Positions 42,595 through 55,031 are shown, counted from the first letter of the stretch. The stretch: DNA of 64,000 nucleotides from Aphrocallistes beatrix (GCA_963281255.1 OY725488.1:9459524-9523523), one strand, 5' to 3'. Translations and numbers: made by a program. Notes: generated from the letters alone by a model not told the origin.

Positions 42595-43010
42595 GCTCCT
42601 CTCCTGCTGACCTCACGTCCCTACCACCGTGGTTCTAGACCGCAGGTATTTCTCTTTTCAGTTAGATTGCATCATCACAACAGATTATGTGAAGAGCAGA
42701 AAGGGGACCTGGACAAGAGGGTGTGACTGAGCTCCCCTGTATCCTCTCTCGACCGACAGACCCCTTCTCTCCCACTCGCTAGCGGACACAAAGTCCTCTC
42801 TCCCATTCACTTCCAACTACCAGACGTTCTCCTGGTTCTGATGGACGCCGCTCTCAGAGATAACCGCACTCAGGGACAGCCCCTCCTGAAGCTGAGAGAG
42901 TCCTGTCCAACTCCACACAGAGGACAGCTGGGAGGTCCCCGCGCATCCTTACATGAGCCTGAGTCTCACTACCCCGCCTACTCAGCTGATGCCAGCCAAT
43001 CAACGGCCTT
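42595..43010 (+). repeat. GC-rich gene-remnant cassette, copy 3
   Basis: Starts at GCTCCTCTCCTGCTGACCTC and runs to CAGCCAATCAACGGCC, nearly identical to 39260-39690. The 3' end then diverges into a tandem GAGTCACATTTCC repeat. Confidence 0.6.
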
Positions 43011-43458
43011 GAGTCACATTTCCTTCTATCAACTCGATGAGTCACATTTCCTTCTATCAACTCGCCCCTCCCCCCACGCCGCTAGCCTCCCGACGCGAGA
43101 ACCAGACTCTCTCTCCGATTAACATGACAAGAACTTTTTACTTTTGGCATGAACTTTGCATGGAGGTACGTGGCATGACAAACAACTCATATGGCAACAC
43201 TGTCTGTGGCGGATAAATATCAACGCAAACAATTTTCCGCGACCTTATTTCCTCCATTCATTTCAAATCTAAAAATCAAAAATTCCAATAGAACTTAAAA
43301 TATTTATTTGTATTGAAATTATTGTGTTACGAATACTTGTGGTACTGTGTATCGTGTGGATACTGAACATAATTATCTGTACTGAATAATGTCTAAAAAT
43401 AGAATTATATATAGTGTGGAGTGTAATGTAAGAAATATCTCAGGAACTATATAGTCTA

Positions 43459-45399
43459 CAAGCACGCTTCGCTTGCTTGCGCTGCGCGGCTTGCGGACAC
43501 TGCGTGTCCGCAGAGTCGCCCTGCGAGCGCCTGGAGTTACTCAATCTAAAATATTTTGGGAATTTTTCCTTTATATAAATATCGTAAACAAAAGTCAACG
43601 AATAATTTCTCATATGGATCCGAAAATATAATATTCGAAATCTAGAGCACTAAAAATCCCATGTCAACCGTTGGAAGCTAGTCTCTAACCCATTTTTGTA
43701 ATTTGTTTACTTTATGTATCTATTGTAAACAAAGGTAAACAAATTGATCATCAATTTTACTCGAAAATGTGATATTCGAAATCAACACCCCTGAAAACCT
43801 AAAAATGTCAAAAATGTCAACCGTTGAAAGCAAGTTTCTACCATATTTTTGAGATTTGTTTACTTTATGTATCTATTTTAACAAAAGTAAACAAATTGAT
43901 CGTCAAATTTACTCGAAAATATGATATTCGAAATCTACACCCCTGAAAACCCCATGTCAACCGTTGAAAGCAAGTTTCTAGCATATTTTTGAGATTTATT
44001 TACTTTATGTATCTATTGCAAACAAAAGTAAACAAATAATTTATCATATAGATCTGAAAATATGATATTCGAAATCTACGCCCCTGAAAACCCCATGTCA
44101 ACCGTTGGAAGCTAGTCTCTAATTTACACGAATCTATTCGAAAAATGGTCGATCACCGACAAAATATATTTGAATCCGTTTGATTCGAAGACCAGTCAAA
44201 CCATACAAACTCTGAGCCACACTTTTGTGATGACAGGAAGAGAAGTAGGACTTTTCAGGGATGGTTGATTTTGTATGCTGCGTTCGCAAGCTTTCACGTA
44301 GACATCAATATATTTTAACATGCTAGGCCAATTGTAGCGATCCTTCCCAATGTTATAGGCAGCGGTGTTTTGCCAAAAATAGAAGTGGGGGGGCGCTTCC
44401 TTCCCGTAAAAAAGTTATATGTTTTTTTGTGAAACTTTTTGTGAAACTTCCAAAAAACACCACTGGTTATAGGTATAGCGAGCGTTTTGGTGACCCGAAT
44501 TATCGTGTATTTCTTTCAGTATTTCCTCTACCTCAGCCGTTTTAATGACAATCAAATTTTGATTTCCACATTGCTTTTGGGGATTTTTCCTTTATATAAA
44601 TATTGTATACAAAGGTCAACGAATAATTTCTCATATGGATCCGAAAATATAATATTCGAAATCTAGAGCACTAAAAATCCATGTCAACCGTTGGAAGCTA
44701 GTCTCTAGCCCATTTTTGTAATTTGTTTACTTTATGTATCTATTGTAAACAAAAGTAAACAAACAATCATCAAATTTACTTGAAAATGTGATATTCGAAA
44801 TCAACACCCCTGAAAACCCCATGTCAACCGTTGAAAGCAAGTTTCTAGCATATTTTTGAAATTTGTTTACTTTATGTATCTATTGTAAACAAAAGTAAAC
44901 AAATTGATCATCAAATTTACTCGAAAATATGATATTCGAAATCTACACTCCTGAAAACCCCATGTCACCCGCTGGAAGCTAGTCTCTAGCATTATTTTCA
45001 ATATTCATCAAATTGTGTGAAAATATGTATATAAAGGTGTGAAAATATACACATATACTTTTTTATTGCCCTACACTATAATACATTTAAGATATCAATC
45101 ATAAGTTTTAGCTTTGTAGTATTAATAACAATGACAATCTATTTATTGTAGTGTCGTACTTGTACAATGATTTCTATTGTGATAGTGTAGTCATTTATTT
45201 TGTATAGAAAAGGTGTGAAAAATTGTTTCCATTTTTTGCAGAGGTGTGAATATTTCGCTTAGATCTTAGAACTTAATCGTAGTCATATCATTTGACACCT
45301 ACATGCCAATTTTCACATCTCTATGACTTCCCAATTCTACAATCAATTCGGACAAACACAAAAAAAACAAAAAATCCTAGCATTTTAATATATAAGATA
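43459..45399 (-). mobile_element. Helentron-like element H3, ~1.9 kb
   Basis: Reverse orientation: GC-rich terminus (complement of GCAAGCAAGCGAAGCGTGCTTG) at 43459, and 5' end TATCTTATATATTAAAATGC at 45399. It inserted into NHL upstream DNA (GAACTATATAGTC / TGCATTGAATTGAATTG). It carries about seven ~141-bp tandem units in two runs (43560-44120, 44580-44990) with GTAAACAAAAGTAAACAAA and CATGTCAACCGTTG words, separated by unrelated sequence. No Rep/helicase ORF, so non-autonomous. Confidence 0.6.
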
Positions 45400-45568
45400 T
45401 ATGCATTGAATTGAATTGAATTGCTTAATTCTCTGTGAAACAAAAATTTAAATGTACAAATAGAAAAATAGCACATTTCACACGTTATCACCACACTTAA
45501 GCCTAAAATATTTATTAATTAATTTTCCTCGGAATTTTTTTAACTCCCGTAAATTGACTTTGTCAAAT

Positions 45569-45636
45569 TACGGAAATAAATTGCTGGGTCCGTTTATACG
45601 GAAATAAATTGCTGGGTCCGTTTATACGGACCCTTG
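45569..45636 (+). repeat. tandem duplication, ~33-bp unit x2
   Basis: TACGGAAATAAATTGCTGGG followed by TCCGTTTATACGG occurs twice in a row. TCCGTTTATACGGA is itself near-palindromic. Confidence 0.75.
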
Positions 45637-46228
45637 AAGTGATGTTAAATACTTTTGATATAATAATTTGATTGAAGATGTGCATTTATGGTTGAGAAAT
45701 TTAGGGTGGGATTTCCCCCATCTTCCTTGAGATTGCGATATGATGCACTACAGCTTATCCATTAGGATGCATGAACAAATTAAAATTATCACAGATAACA
45801 TTATTATGGTTGTAAAGTCGCTATACACGTTGCATACAAAGTCGCATCGAATACTTCAACACACAAGATATAAAAAAAGTTGTTTGCAACATTTCGACAT
45901 ACATACCGATACAACTTAGTTGCATTAAAAAGGTTGCTTTGCGTATGATGACCTCTAAGGAGTGGAGAGGGACGATACCAAACATACTCTGTGTAGAACT
46001 ATTCTGTGGTCCAATTCTTGCCGTTGAGGGAAGGAAGCTGTCATTTACAATCATGCCTACTGGCGGTGTTCTCGATCACGAGAATCAACACGAGCTGCAA
46101 AACTAATAGTTAATGGAAAACGGAGGGATTAATTTCCTAGGTTTAAAACCCGCCTACATTATGTGATTATTAGCCGTGAACGATCATACTTTAAAGTATG
46201 TATTGGAGATAGGGTGTAATGTTGTCGA

Positions 46229-47165
46229 TTCTGCGAAAAGAGAAATGGATATCGATATTCCTAATGTGAAGTTAACGTGGAGAGTGGATGAATTGAAAGA
46301 TTGTATAAATATAATGTGTCGTTGTGATCAACAGATTCTAGTTTATAATGAAGATACTCGGTATCAACTGAAATGGAGTAAATGCGACAGAGGAAGTAGA
46401 TACAATCAACTCTCTGGTCCATGGGGTATAGCGACTAATCCTATGAATGTGAATATTTATGTAGCTGACCAATGGAATCACAGAGTTCAGATTTTCTCTA
46501 GAGAAGGAGAATGGATCAGATCTGTGAAAGATGACGAAATGAAATATCCACGAAATATTCTATTTCACAACCAAAGAATTTACATAAAATGTATCGCAGC
46601 TATTCTGAAATTGAATGAATCCACTGAGAAGAAAGAAAAGTCTAAATCTTATGATTTTGATCTCGGAGGTATCTGTACAGATAATATTCATATTTATGTC
46701 GGTCAATCGAAAGGAATGAATTTAATAGTGTTAACTCTACATTTGATTGAAGAAAACAGAATATCTCTCAAGACTGAATTCTGTCAACAAGACACTGAAA
46801 TCAGAGATATATCTCTATCTCAAGAATTGTTTTACATTTTGCTATTCAGTACAGAATTTCTAATTCAAGCATTTTCTAGAGAAGGCATTCTGACAAGATG
46901 TGTTGTTAAGAAAGATAGCATTAACTGTGCTCATTGTTTCTGTATCGATCAGCAACACAACATCTTAGTAGCAGACTATGGAGACTCTAAAGTGAAGATA
47001 TTTTCCAATGAAGGGAAGCTACTCACTCAGTTCGGTGAGAAAGGATCTGAGAAAGGACAGTTCTGTAGACTTATTGGTATTTCTCTTTTTCAACATGATT
47101 GTATCATTACAACAGATTGTGGAAAGACCCGAGACAAACTTCAACTTTTCTATCCTATTTATTGA
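46229..47165 (+). pseudogene. NHL gene copy N5, 5' half missing
   Basis: Homology starts abruptly at about residue 113 (DSAKREMDIDIPNVKLTW); the whole N-terminal coiled coil and the conserved promoter are absent. The upstream open codons begin at GTG, not ATG; the first in-frame ATG is at 46245. All NHL blades are intact to the common C-terminus. Variable residues: SG-P, IA, SK, Y, CGKT. It is a propeller-only remnant and possibly a donor for gene conversion. Confidence 0.85.
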
Positions 47166-47649
47166 ACAATAAATTATACTTGTCTTATATCAACCTTCCT
47201 GTTCATTATTTTTAATTCTTATTGTATATTTACGTGACTAATCAGAATACTGGGACCAGGCACGATACATCTCGAAAAGCAGTGCTATAATTCGAATTTG
47301 ATATATCTACGCCACACCAGGTATTCAAATGTTAAGCTGCGTACACACTGTGTCAATGCATTCTTACTCACTACTGCTTTAGATAATTATCAGGTGCTAT
47401 AATGGCACAATTGGTTCGTTTCAGAACGGGAAAGTTATTGTTTTCTGTCCATACATCACATATAACTTGCACGAAAAAAGTTGGAAAAGTTGTACGGTGC
47501 TCGCCGTACAAGCCGTACCGCTGTGTCATCCTTGTGGGACTGGACTTAGGACAACACCTCTACTTCACTGAGCAATCATCCAGATACATACTAGTACATC
47601 TCTGTAGCGTTTTCAAATTCTCTTCACAGTAATTTACCTCAATTAAATT

Positions 47650-48200
47650 CAATTGAGTCTGATCCCAAACTTAAGATTTGCTTTAAGACTCAGCTCCCTT
47701 CTGTGCAACTCACGAGGCAGAAGTAGAGAGTCCGTTTGTTTCCTTGGAGAGCTCCTCTCCTGCTGACCTCACGTCCCTACCGCCGTGGTTCCAGACCGCA
47801 GGTATTTCTCTTTTCAGCTTGATTGCATCATCACAACAGATTATGTGAAGAGCAGAAAGGGGACCTGGACAAGAGGGTGTGACTGAGCTCCCCTGTACCC
47901 ACTCCCAACCGACAGACCCCTTCTCTCCCACTCGCTAGCGGACACAAAGTCCTTCTCTCTCCATTCACTTCCAGCTGCCAGACGTTCTCCTGGTTCTGAT
48001 GGACGCCGCTCTCAGAGATAACCGCACTCAGGGACAGCCCCTCCTGAAGCTGAGAGAGTCCTGTCCAACTTCACACAGAGGACAGCTGGGAGGTCCCCGC
48101 GCATCCTGACATGAGCCTGAGTCTCACTACCCCGCCTACTCAGCTGATGCCAGCCAATCGACGGCCTTCACACCTTCACTGGTGATGACGTCACATTCCC
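47650..48200 (+). repeat. GC-rich gene-remnant cassette, copy 4
   Basis: Same content and order as 39170-39730, with small changes (CCACTCCCAACCGACAG for CTCTCTCGACCGACAG). Also contains the decayed NHL tail. Confidence 0.6.
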
Positions 48201-48796
48201 TCAAAATTACTCTCAATTACTCTTCTTCAAGCTTAAATATTTGAACTTTTACTTCACTGTGCCACATTCCGTGAATTAATACCACTATATATGATGGCGT
48301 AGTGGCACTAGGTGTCACGAGTTAAAAATATTTGACTTTTAAATAGAGTAATCGAGTTGAAAGACTAAAATGAGTAAATCGGGCTTGTTGAATATGAATT
48401 TTAAGGAAAATTTAGTCAAACTGTCACTGGTTTATTACTATTGACTCCAAAATAGATACGATTTACGATTTGTATGAGAATAATTGAGGTGTACGAATAC
48501 TTATGAAAGGGCAGTGTATAATGTCTGCGATTCACTGTGTTCGATCTATTCAAAATGAAACTCATTAGTTATAATGCGTATTTTTATTGTACCGTGAAAT
48601 ATCCTTGACAGATCCTACCAACTCTAGTGTATTTGTTGTGATACTTTAGTGTGGGAAACTACTGATGGTGATCATCTCCCATGCATTATGATATTTTATT
48701 GGAGATTATTCGGATTATAGGCATAGCCCTTTCTGGGAACTTTGTCTCTGGACCCCACTGGGGGATTCACAGCGCACCCAGTTCCCAGCTGGTTAT

Positions 48797-49540
48797 TATA
48801 ATTTTAAATTCCACTAGTGGGAACTCCAATTGGAATTTGCCCTGGGGGAATTTAAAATTCTAAAGACTAGATTTAGTTGTACAAAAAATTGGAGTTTCCA
48901 CTAGGGGAATTTAAATTTCCACTAGGGAAAACTCCAATTGAAATTCCCCCCAGTGGAAACTCCAATTTGAGAATTTTAAATTCCCCCAGGGCAAATTCAA
49001 ATTGGAGTTCCCACTAGGGGAATTTAAATTTCCACCAGGGGAAACTCCAATTTTTTTGTACGACAAAATCTAGTCTTTAGAATTTTAAATTCCCCCAGGG
49101 CAAATTCCAATTGGAGTTCCCACTAGTGGAATTTAAAATTCCACTTGGGGAAACTCCAATTGAAATTTCCCCTGGAGGAACTTCAAATTACCCCAGATTT
49201 GAAGTTCCCCCATGACATATACATACCTATTAGACCTAATTATTGAATCAGAGAACGATATTGAATGATGTATGAGTGAAGTGTTATATTATTATTTCTC
49301 TCTATTAAGGTTCTAAGCTTCATAAATTATTGTCACCAAATATTGGTTGTACCTACCCCTATTTAATGTATTGCCAAATAGATTGATTGAGATAATATAC
49401 TAAAGTAAAAATGCAAATACAATGTTACGAGAGCACATTTAATGTAATATTAATAGGGGGGACCATCCACGGCAAGGGGGGACCATCCATGGCTGCCGTG
49501 GATGGTCCGGCTGGACCACTTACGGCGTGACATATCCCCT
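48797..49540. mobile_element. insertion of dense AACTCCAATTGGAATT palindromic repeats
   Basis: The paralogous spacer at 40310-40325 is uninterrupted (TTATTATGTCATTACAATTA), so this is an insertion of about 745 bp. Its first 400 bp are built from CCCACTAG(T/G)GGAATTTAAA, AACTCCAATTGG and CCCCCAGGGCAAATT words alternating in both orientations. Near 49455-49515 a GGGGACCATCCACGG palindrome follows. No ORF. Class unknown. Confidence 0.65.
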
Positions 49541-50067
49541 ACAATTATTCCTAGCTACTCCCACGAGATATGTATTAATTGTGCACTCCCAACAAAAGTA
49601 TTGCATGAAGTATACATCACATTTGAATGTACTAATATAAAAATTCCACAATTCACACGTTGTTACCACACTATAAGGTGGCATTAATGGTATAAGATTG
49701 TACAGTTTGAAAAGATTGAAGTAGTATGAAGACTGTATCCGAATACGGAATGCGAATTTGAAACTAAATTAAGTTTAAAAATATATGATATTAAAAATTT
49801 AAGTGACTAATACTTTTGGTGAGGCAGTGTATGTCGTAACACTGAACTTATCTGTAATGAACTAATGTCTAAAAATAGAATTATATATAATGTATAGCGT
49901 AATGTAAGAAATATCTCAGAAACTATAGTCCTATGTAAGAGTATAGTATCTCACTGAGATGATATTAGTATTATTAATGCACTGAATATAATAGAACTGC
50001 TTAATTCTCTGTAGAACAAACTTAATCTATTTGATCAGTTCATAATTGAAATAATAACGAACAAATA

Positions 50068-51344
50068 ATGGCAACAGCAGATCCAGGATCTGGTCCTGTT
50101 AGTTTATTCGGAGTGAGTAACAAACTCCAGAGTAAAGTGAATTCGTTTAGAGAAGTGATTGAAAGGAAGAAGTCTGAAATTAGAAGAGTCAGCAAAGAAA
50201 TGAGAAATCTTATCGAAAAAAAAGAAGAATCAATCATCCGAGAATTGGATGCTATTTGGGAAGAAGTGAATACTAGAATGGAGAAGAAGAAAACTGAAAC
50301 TCAGAAAAAGCTCGAAACAATGGAAGAGCACAGGAAAGGAATGGAAAATATTTTTCGCGAATTAAATCCCACTTCGATTCTATTTTCTCAAATTTATGAT
50401 GCCATTGATTCAGTGAAAGAGAAATAGACATTGATATTCCTAATGTGAAGTTAACGTGGAGAATAGATGAATTGAAAGATTGTATAAATAGAATGTGTCG
50501 TTGTGATCAACAGATTCTAGTTTATAATAAAGATACTCGGTATCAACTGAAATGGAGTAAATGCGAGGAAGGAAGAGGAAACAATCAACTCTATCATCCA
50601 TGGGGTATAGCGACTAATCCTATGAATGAAAATATTTATGTAGCTGACAAATGGAATCACAGAGTTCAGATTTTCATTAGAGAAGGAGAATGGATCAGAT
50701 CTGTGAAAGATGACGAAATGAAATATCCAGAAAATATTCTATTTCACAACCAATCAATTTACGTACAATGTGATACAGCAATTCTGAAATTGAATGAATC
50801 CACTGAGAAGAAAGAAAAGTATAAATCTTATGATTTTATTCTCAGAGCTATCTGTACAGATAATATTCATATTTATGTCGGTCAATGGGAGGGAATGAAT
50901 CTAATAGTGTTAACTCTAGATTTGATTGAAGAAAACAGAATATCTCTCAAGACTGAATTCTGTCAACAAGATACTGAAATCAGAGATATATCTCTACCTC
51001 AAGAATTGTTTTACATTTTGCTATTCAATACAGAATTTCCAATTCAAGCATTTTCTAGAGAAGGTATTCTGACAAGATGTGTTGTTAAGAAAGATAGCAT
51101 TAACTATGCTGATTGTTTCTGTCTAGATCAGCAACACAACATCTTAGTAGCAGACTGTGGAGACTCTAAAGTGAAGATATTTTCCAATGAAGGGAAGCTA
51201 CTCACTCAGTTCGGTGAGAAAGGATCTGAGAAAGGACAGTTCTCTAGTCTTATTGGTATTTCTCTTTTTCAACATGATTGTTTCATAACAACAGATTATG
51301 TAAACAGCCGCGACAAACTTCAACTTTTCAATCCTAATTGTTGA
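50068..51344 (+). pseudogene. coiled-coil/NHL gene copy N6, one frameshift
   Basis: Open from the ATG to codon ~117. One A is lost (GTGAAAGAGAAATAG for GTGAAAAGAGAAATGG, near 50416) and Met is changed to Ile, after which the NHL part is fully open to a slightly different end (LQLFNPNC). Variable residues: YH-P, DT, WE, C, YVNS. It also carries DKWNHR for DQWNHR and FILRAI for FSLRGI. Confidence 0.85.
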
Positions 51345-53496
51345 ACATTAAATTTTTCTTATATCAGTCTTCTTTTTTATTATTTTTACTTCTTATTCAA
51401 TATTTTATCTGCTATAATCTCTCTTTTCTTATTTACATCCTTTTTGTAATACTAATTTCTTTTTCGACGCCATTATTAGCTTTCGTCGAGGAAAAAATTA
51501 CTCGTCTAAAAATATTCTGCAGTGCTTGATTAATTCAGTGAATATAATTATGTGTTCAGTTTATTAAATATTTTCGATTCTGATCAGTTCTCTAAATATC
51601 CTCCTCACTTGCATCTGAGAAGTTATTTACTTTATTAAAATTTAACTTGAGTGATTTTGTCAACACACCCATAGTCACTCCCATGCTGCTTGACATCATA
51701 AATAATTACTAAAATATGTCATCGAAGCCAATTCGTTCAGCTTTTGAAAGTCTAGCATCAAATTCTAAATCTACTCACTGAGTTGTTCAGTTACAAGTTT
51801 TCTGTCTATCAATTATTCTGAACTGAGATACTCATTCCAGAGGCGTTGCTAAGGTGTCTTTCATACAGCCAAGACCTCAACTCGATAATTCGTGCAGCAC
51901 ACTAAAATTCCATTGGCTATGTCTCTGCTCATAACATTAGTGTATAACTGTGGAATGTTATCTTAAAGTTCTCCTGTCATCTCACAGACCATAGCTTCCC
52001 CAGAGTTGTGTTACAAGTATCCTACATAATTACAGCACATTTCTAGTATATTATCAGTACTTCTAAGCAATCATCCAGATACATACGTGTACTACTAGTA
52101 CATCTCTCTAGTGTTTATCATTAGTTAAGCCTAAAATATTGTTTATTTGATTTGCTTTGGTGAAACTTGACACAGTCATGAACTTAGTGATTATGCCAAT
52201 TTTTAACAGCTGAGAATTCCTTATAGTTGATCTAATATTGTCAATTGAGTCTAAACCAGTTGGTCTTAATTTACAATTTATTCTTAAACATTCAAGATTA
52301 ATTCTTCGTTTACAACTAAAGTGATATCTCGACTATTAACATGAAGTATTCCACTCATTCAATTCCAGATTTGATACAGTTAAATCTCACCATATAGGTT
52401 TTCAAATCAAACATTTTCAAGGTTAAATATTTAAGCTAGCTTAGGTAACTCTATACTAGTATAGTATACATGAATCCTTACTATAGTCGTTACATGGACT
52501 AAGAATGAATGTAATTCTGAATGCTTTAAATCTTGTGCATATTGAAAATTGACTTGGAATTTTTTGGTTTTCTAATTTTGGCTTCCATCATCCGTAATAC
52601 AACGCATAAAATTTTTGTCAGGAACAGCTTTTAATTCTGGTTCTTAGTGATATTTTGCAACTTGTTATCGAGTTTATTAGAAAATATATTGGAATATTGT
52701 TGCTGATCTCTGATTTTAGCGGTTTTTTCAATATTTTTACCCAAACCTGTCTCCCATTTTAATCATAGGCAATAAATAAAAAATCCGGCTCAATAGATTG
52801 TAAGTTTCAAACCTATTTTACACGAATTAAATCATATTAGCACCTTTCTTAACCTTATCTTTGGCCTAACAAATTTTTAGACTCCTCTGATTGTCCAATA
52901 TTGAAATGTTGATAAAATGAAAAATAAAGTATATTATTTTTCATTAATTACATCCTAGTCATAATGTACTTTTGGAGGTGTTTGGGGTTGAAAATCCGAA
53001 AAATTTTGACCTTCATATATACTTAGATGAATACTAAATCACTATAAAAAATTCAATTCAATTTTTCAAAAAAAGTGAAAAAAAAGTTCATTTAGTGGGC
53101 TCTGACAGCCTTAATCTTGAAGGATAGCAATTCGGTTGAAAAAATATCAAGTGACTAATTCGATGGAAAATAAGAACTTGGAGCTAAATTAAGTCTATTT
53201 TTGGAAAAAGCTTAAAAGATTTGTTGTAAAATATTTAGTTTATTTTGAATACTTTTGGTGGGGCCATGTAGCTACTACTACTAAGCTGTATGGAATTGAT
53301 GATAAAAATAGAAATATATAGTATGGAGTGTAATGTAAGAAAAAGTCTATAATTATAGTCCTATGTAAGAGTGCGTATAGTATTTCACTGTGATTTTCTT
53401 ATTAATGCATATTGATTCAATTGAATTGGTAAATTCTCTGTAGAGCAAACTTAATCTATTTATTCTATTCATAAGTGAAATAATAACGAACAAATA
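51345..53496. other. NHL-array spacer 5
   Basis: No gene. GGCGTTGCTAAGGTGTC (51842) and CATCCAGATACATA (52071) modules; no GC-rich cassette here. 52430-53150 is AT-rich sequence not shared with the other spacers. The conserved upstream region of N7 begins near 53320. Confidence 0.6.
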
Positions 53497-54780
53497 ATGG
53501 CAACAGCAGATCCAGGATCTGGTCCTGTTAGTTTATTCGGGGTGAGTAACAAACTCCAGAATAAAGTGAACTCGTTTAGAGAAGTGATTGAAAGGAAGAA
53601 GTTTGATGTAAGAAGAGTCAGCAAAGAAATGAGAAATCTTATCGAAAAGAAAGAAGAATCAATAATCCGAGAATTAGACACCATCTGGGAAGAAATAAAT
53701 TCTAGAATTGAGAAGAAGAAAACTGAAATTCAAAGGCACATTCGAGAACTAGAGAGTAAGAAAAAGGAGATGGTTGAAATTCTTCGAAAGTTCAATCCAA
53801 CTGAAACACAATTCCCTCAAGTTTCTGAAGCAATAGAAAGAGCGAAGAATGAAATGGATATAGATATTCCTAATGTGAAGTTAACGTGGAGAGTAGATGA
53901 ATTGAAAGATTGTATAAATAGAGTGTGTCGTTGTTCAACAGATCAACAGATTCGAAAGTATAATGAAGATACTCGGTATCAACTGGAATGGAGTAAGTGC
54001 GAGGAAGACATTGGACACAATCCACTCTATCGCCCATGGGGTGTAGCGACTAATCCTATGAATGAGAATATTTATGTAGCTGACCAATGGAATCACAGAG
54101 TTCATACTTTCTCTAGAGAAGGAGAATGCATCAGATCTGTGAAAGATGGCGTAATGAAAAATCCAGAAAATATTCTATTTCACAACCAATCAATTTTCGT
54201 ACAATGTCATAGAGCAATTCTGAAATTGAATGAATCCACTGGGAAGAAACAAAAGTCTAAATCTTATGATTTTTATCTCGGAGGTATCTGTACAGATAAT
54301 ATTCATATTTATGTCAGTCAATGTAATGAGATGAATCTAATAGTGTTAAGTCTAGATTTGATTGAAGAAAACAGAATATCTCTCAAGACTGAATTCTGTA
54401 AACAAAATACTCAAATCAGAGATATATCTCTATCTCAAGAATTGTTCTACATTTTGCTAATCAATACAGACTTTCCAATTCAAGCATTTTCTAGAGAAGG
54501 CATTCTGACAAGATGTGTTGTTAAGAAAGATAGCATTAACAGTGCTTATTGTTTCTGTCTAGATCAGCAACACAACATCTTAGTAGCAGACTTTGGAGAC
54601 TCTAAAGTGAAGATATTTTCCAATGAAGGGAAGCTACTCACTCAGTTCGGTGAGAAAGGAGCTAAGAAAGGACAGTTCTCTAGTCTTATTGGTATTTCTC
54701 TTTTCCTGCATGATTGTATTATTACAACAGATGATTTAAAGACCCGAGACAAACTTCAACTATTCTATCCTATTTATTAA
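53497..54780 (+). CDS. coiled-coil/NHL propeller protein N7, the only intact copy
   Basis: 427 aa, uninterrupted. Residues 15-115 form a long charged coiled coil, like the BBC region of TRIM-NHL proteins, but there is no RING or B-box. A linker (MDIDIPNVKLTW, 120-131, and a Cys cluster 139-146) leads into NHL-type blades: NPMNENIYVADQWNHRV (186-202), FHNQSIFVQCHRAIL (228-241), TDNIHIYVSQCNEMNLIVL (267-284), QQHNILVADFGDSKVKIF (358-374), HDCIITTDDLKTRDKL (405-420). It is probably a cytosolic recognition or adaptor protein; TRIM-NHL propellers bind RNA or protein by their exposed faces. The loop residues just after each blade's AD/QC/SQ/TD step differ between paralogues. Its coil segment 78-118 and a two-residue insertion (CRCSTDQQ) are unlike most copies. 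Confidence 0.85.
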   Translation: MATADPGSGPVSLFGVSNKLQNKVNSFREVIERKKFDVRRVSKEMRNLIEKKEESIIRELDTIWEEINSRIEKKKTEIQRHIRELESKKKEMVEILRKFNPTETQFPQVSEAIERAKNEMDIDIPNVKLTWRVDELKDCINRVCRCSTDQQIRKYNEDTRYQLEWSKCEEDIGHNPLYRPWGVATNPMNENIYVADQWNHRVHTFSREGECIRSVKDGVMKNPENILFHNQSIFVQCHRAILKLNESTGKKQKSKSYDFYLGGICTDNIHIYVSQCNEMNLIVLSLDLIEENRISLKTEFCKQNTQIRDISLSQELFYILLINTDFPIQAFSREGILTRCVVKKDSINSAYCFCLDQQHNILVADFGDSKVKIFSNEGKLLTQFGEKGAKKGQFSSLIGISLFLHDCIITTDDLKTRDKLQLFYPIY

Positions 54781-54885
54781 CAATAACCTTTTTTTAATAT
54801 CAACTTTTGTTTATTAGTTCTTGTAATATTTTTCTCTGTAATAATCTCTCTTTTTATTATTTAATTCCGTTTTATTTTATCGCTT

Positions 54886-54918
54886 CCTGAGCCTCGTGGC
54901 CTTCCTCTTCCAGTGCCT
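54886..54918 (+). repeat. LMF2 fragment at the duplication breakpoint
   Basis: About 33 bp (GGCCTTCCTCTTCCAGTGCCTG with a preceding CCTGAGCCTCGT) match the interior of the LMF2 coding region (25965-26000), placed directly before the start of the duplicated LMF2 block. It looks like filler copied during the duplication. Confidence 0.65.
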
Positions 54919-55031
54919 GATATTACCCAGTACACTCATTCCATATGCGTAATCCTGTATCTTAGCACAGAGAGTATGGCATTACCCAGTACACTCATTC
55001 CTGTGCATAGCTCCCACCGACTAGCACAGAG

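Larger units (their letters stand above)
42109..46228. other. NHL-array spacer 3, enlarged by insertions
   Basis: No gene. Contains the GGCGTAGCTAAGGTGTT module (42385), GC-rich cassette 3 (42595-43010), a 28-bp tandem pair of GAGTCACATTTCCTTCTATC (43012-43063), TTGGCATGAAC words (43140-43200), the Helentron-like element H3, and a 33-bp tandem pair (45569-45636). H3 sits inside what was an NHL upstream region. Confidence 0.6.
47166..50067. other. NHL-array spacer 4
   Basis: No gene. AAGCAATCATCCAGATACAT module (47570), GC-rich cassette 4 (47650-48200), then DNA paralogous to 40100-40840 interrupted by a ~745-bp insertion (48797-49540). The upstream region of N6 begins near 49890. Confidence 0.6.

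Noticed and set aside
43459-45399. canonical Helitron
   Set aside because: Ends lack CTRR and the insertion site reads T^T, not A^T, so a Helentron-like label is safer.
46176-46244. extra N-terminal codons of NHL copy N5
   Set aside because: The frame opens at GTG and the codons have no homology to other copies; the real homologous part starts at about 46229.
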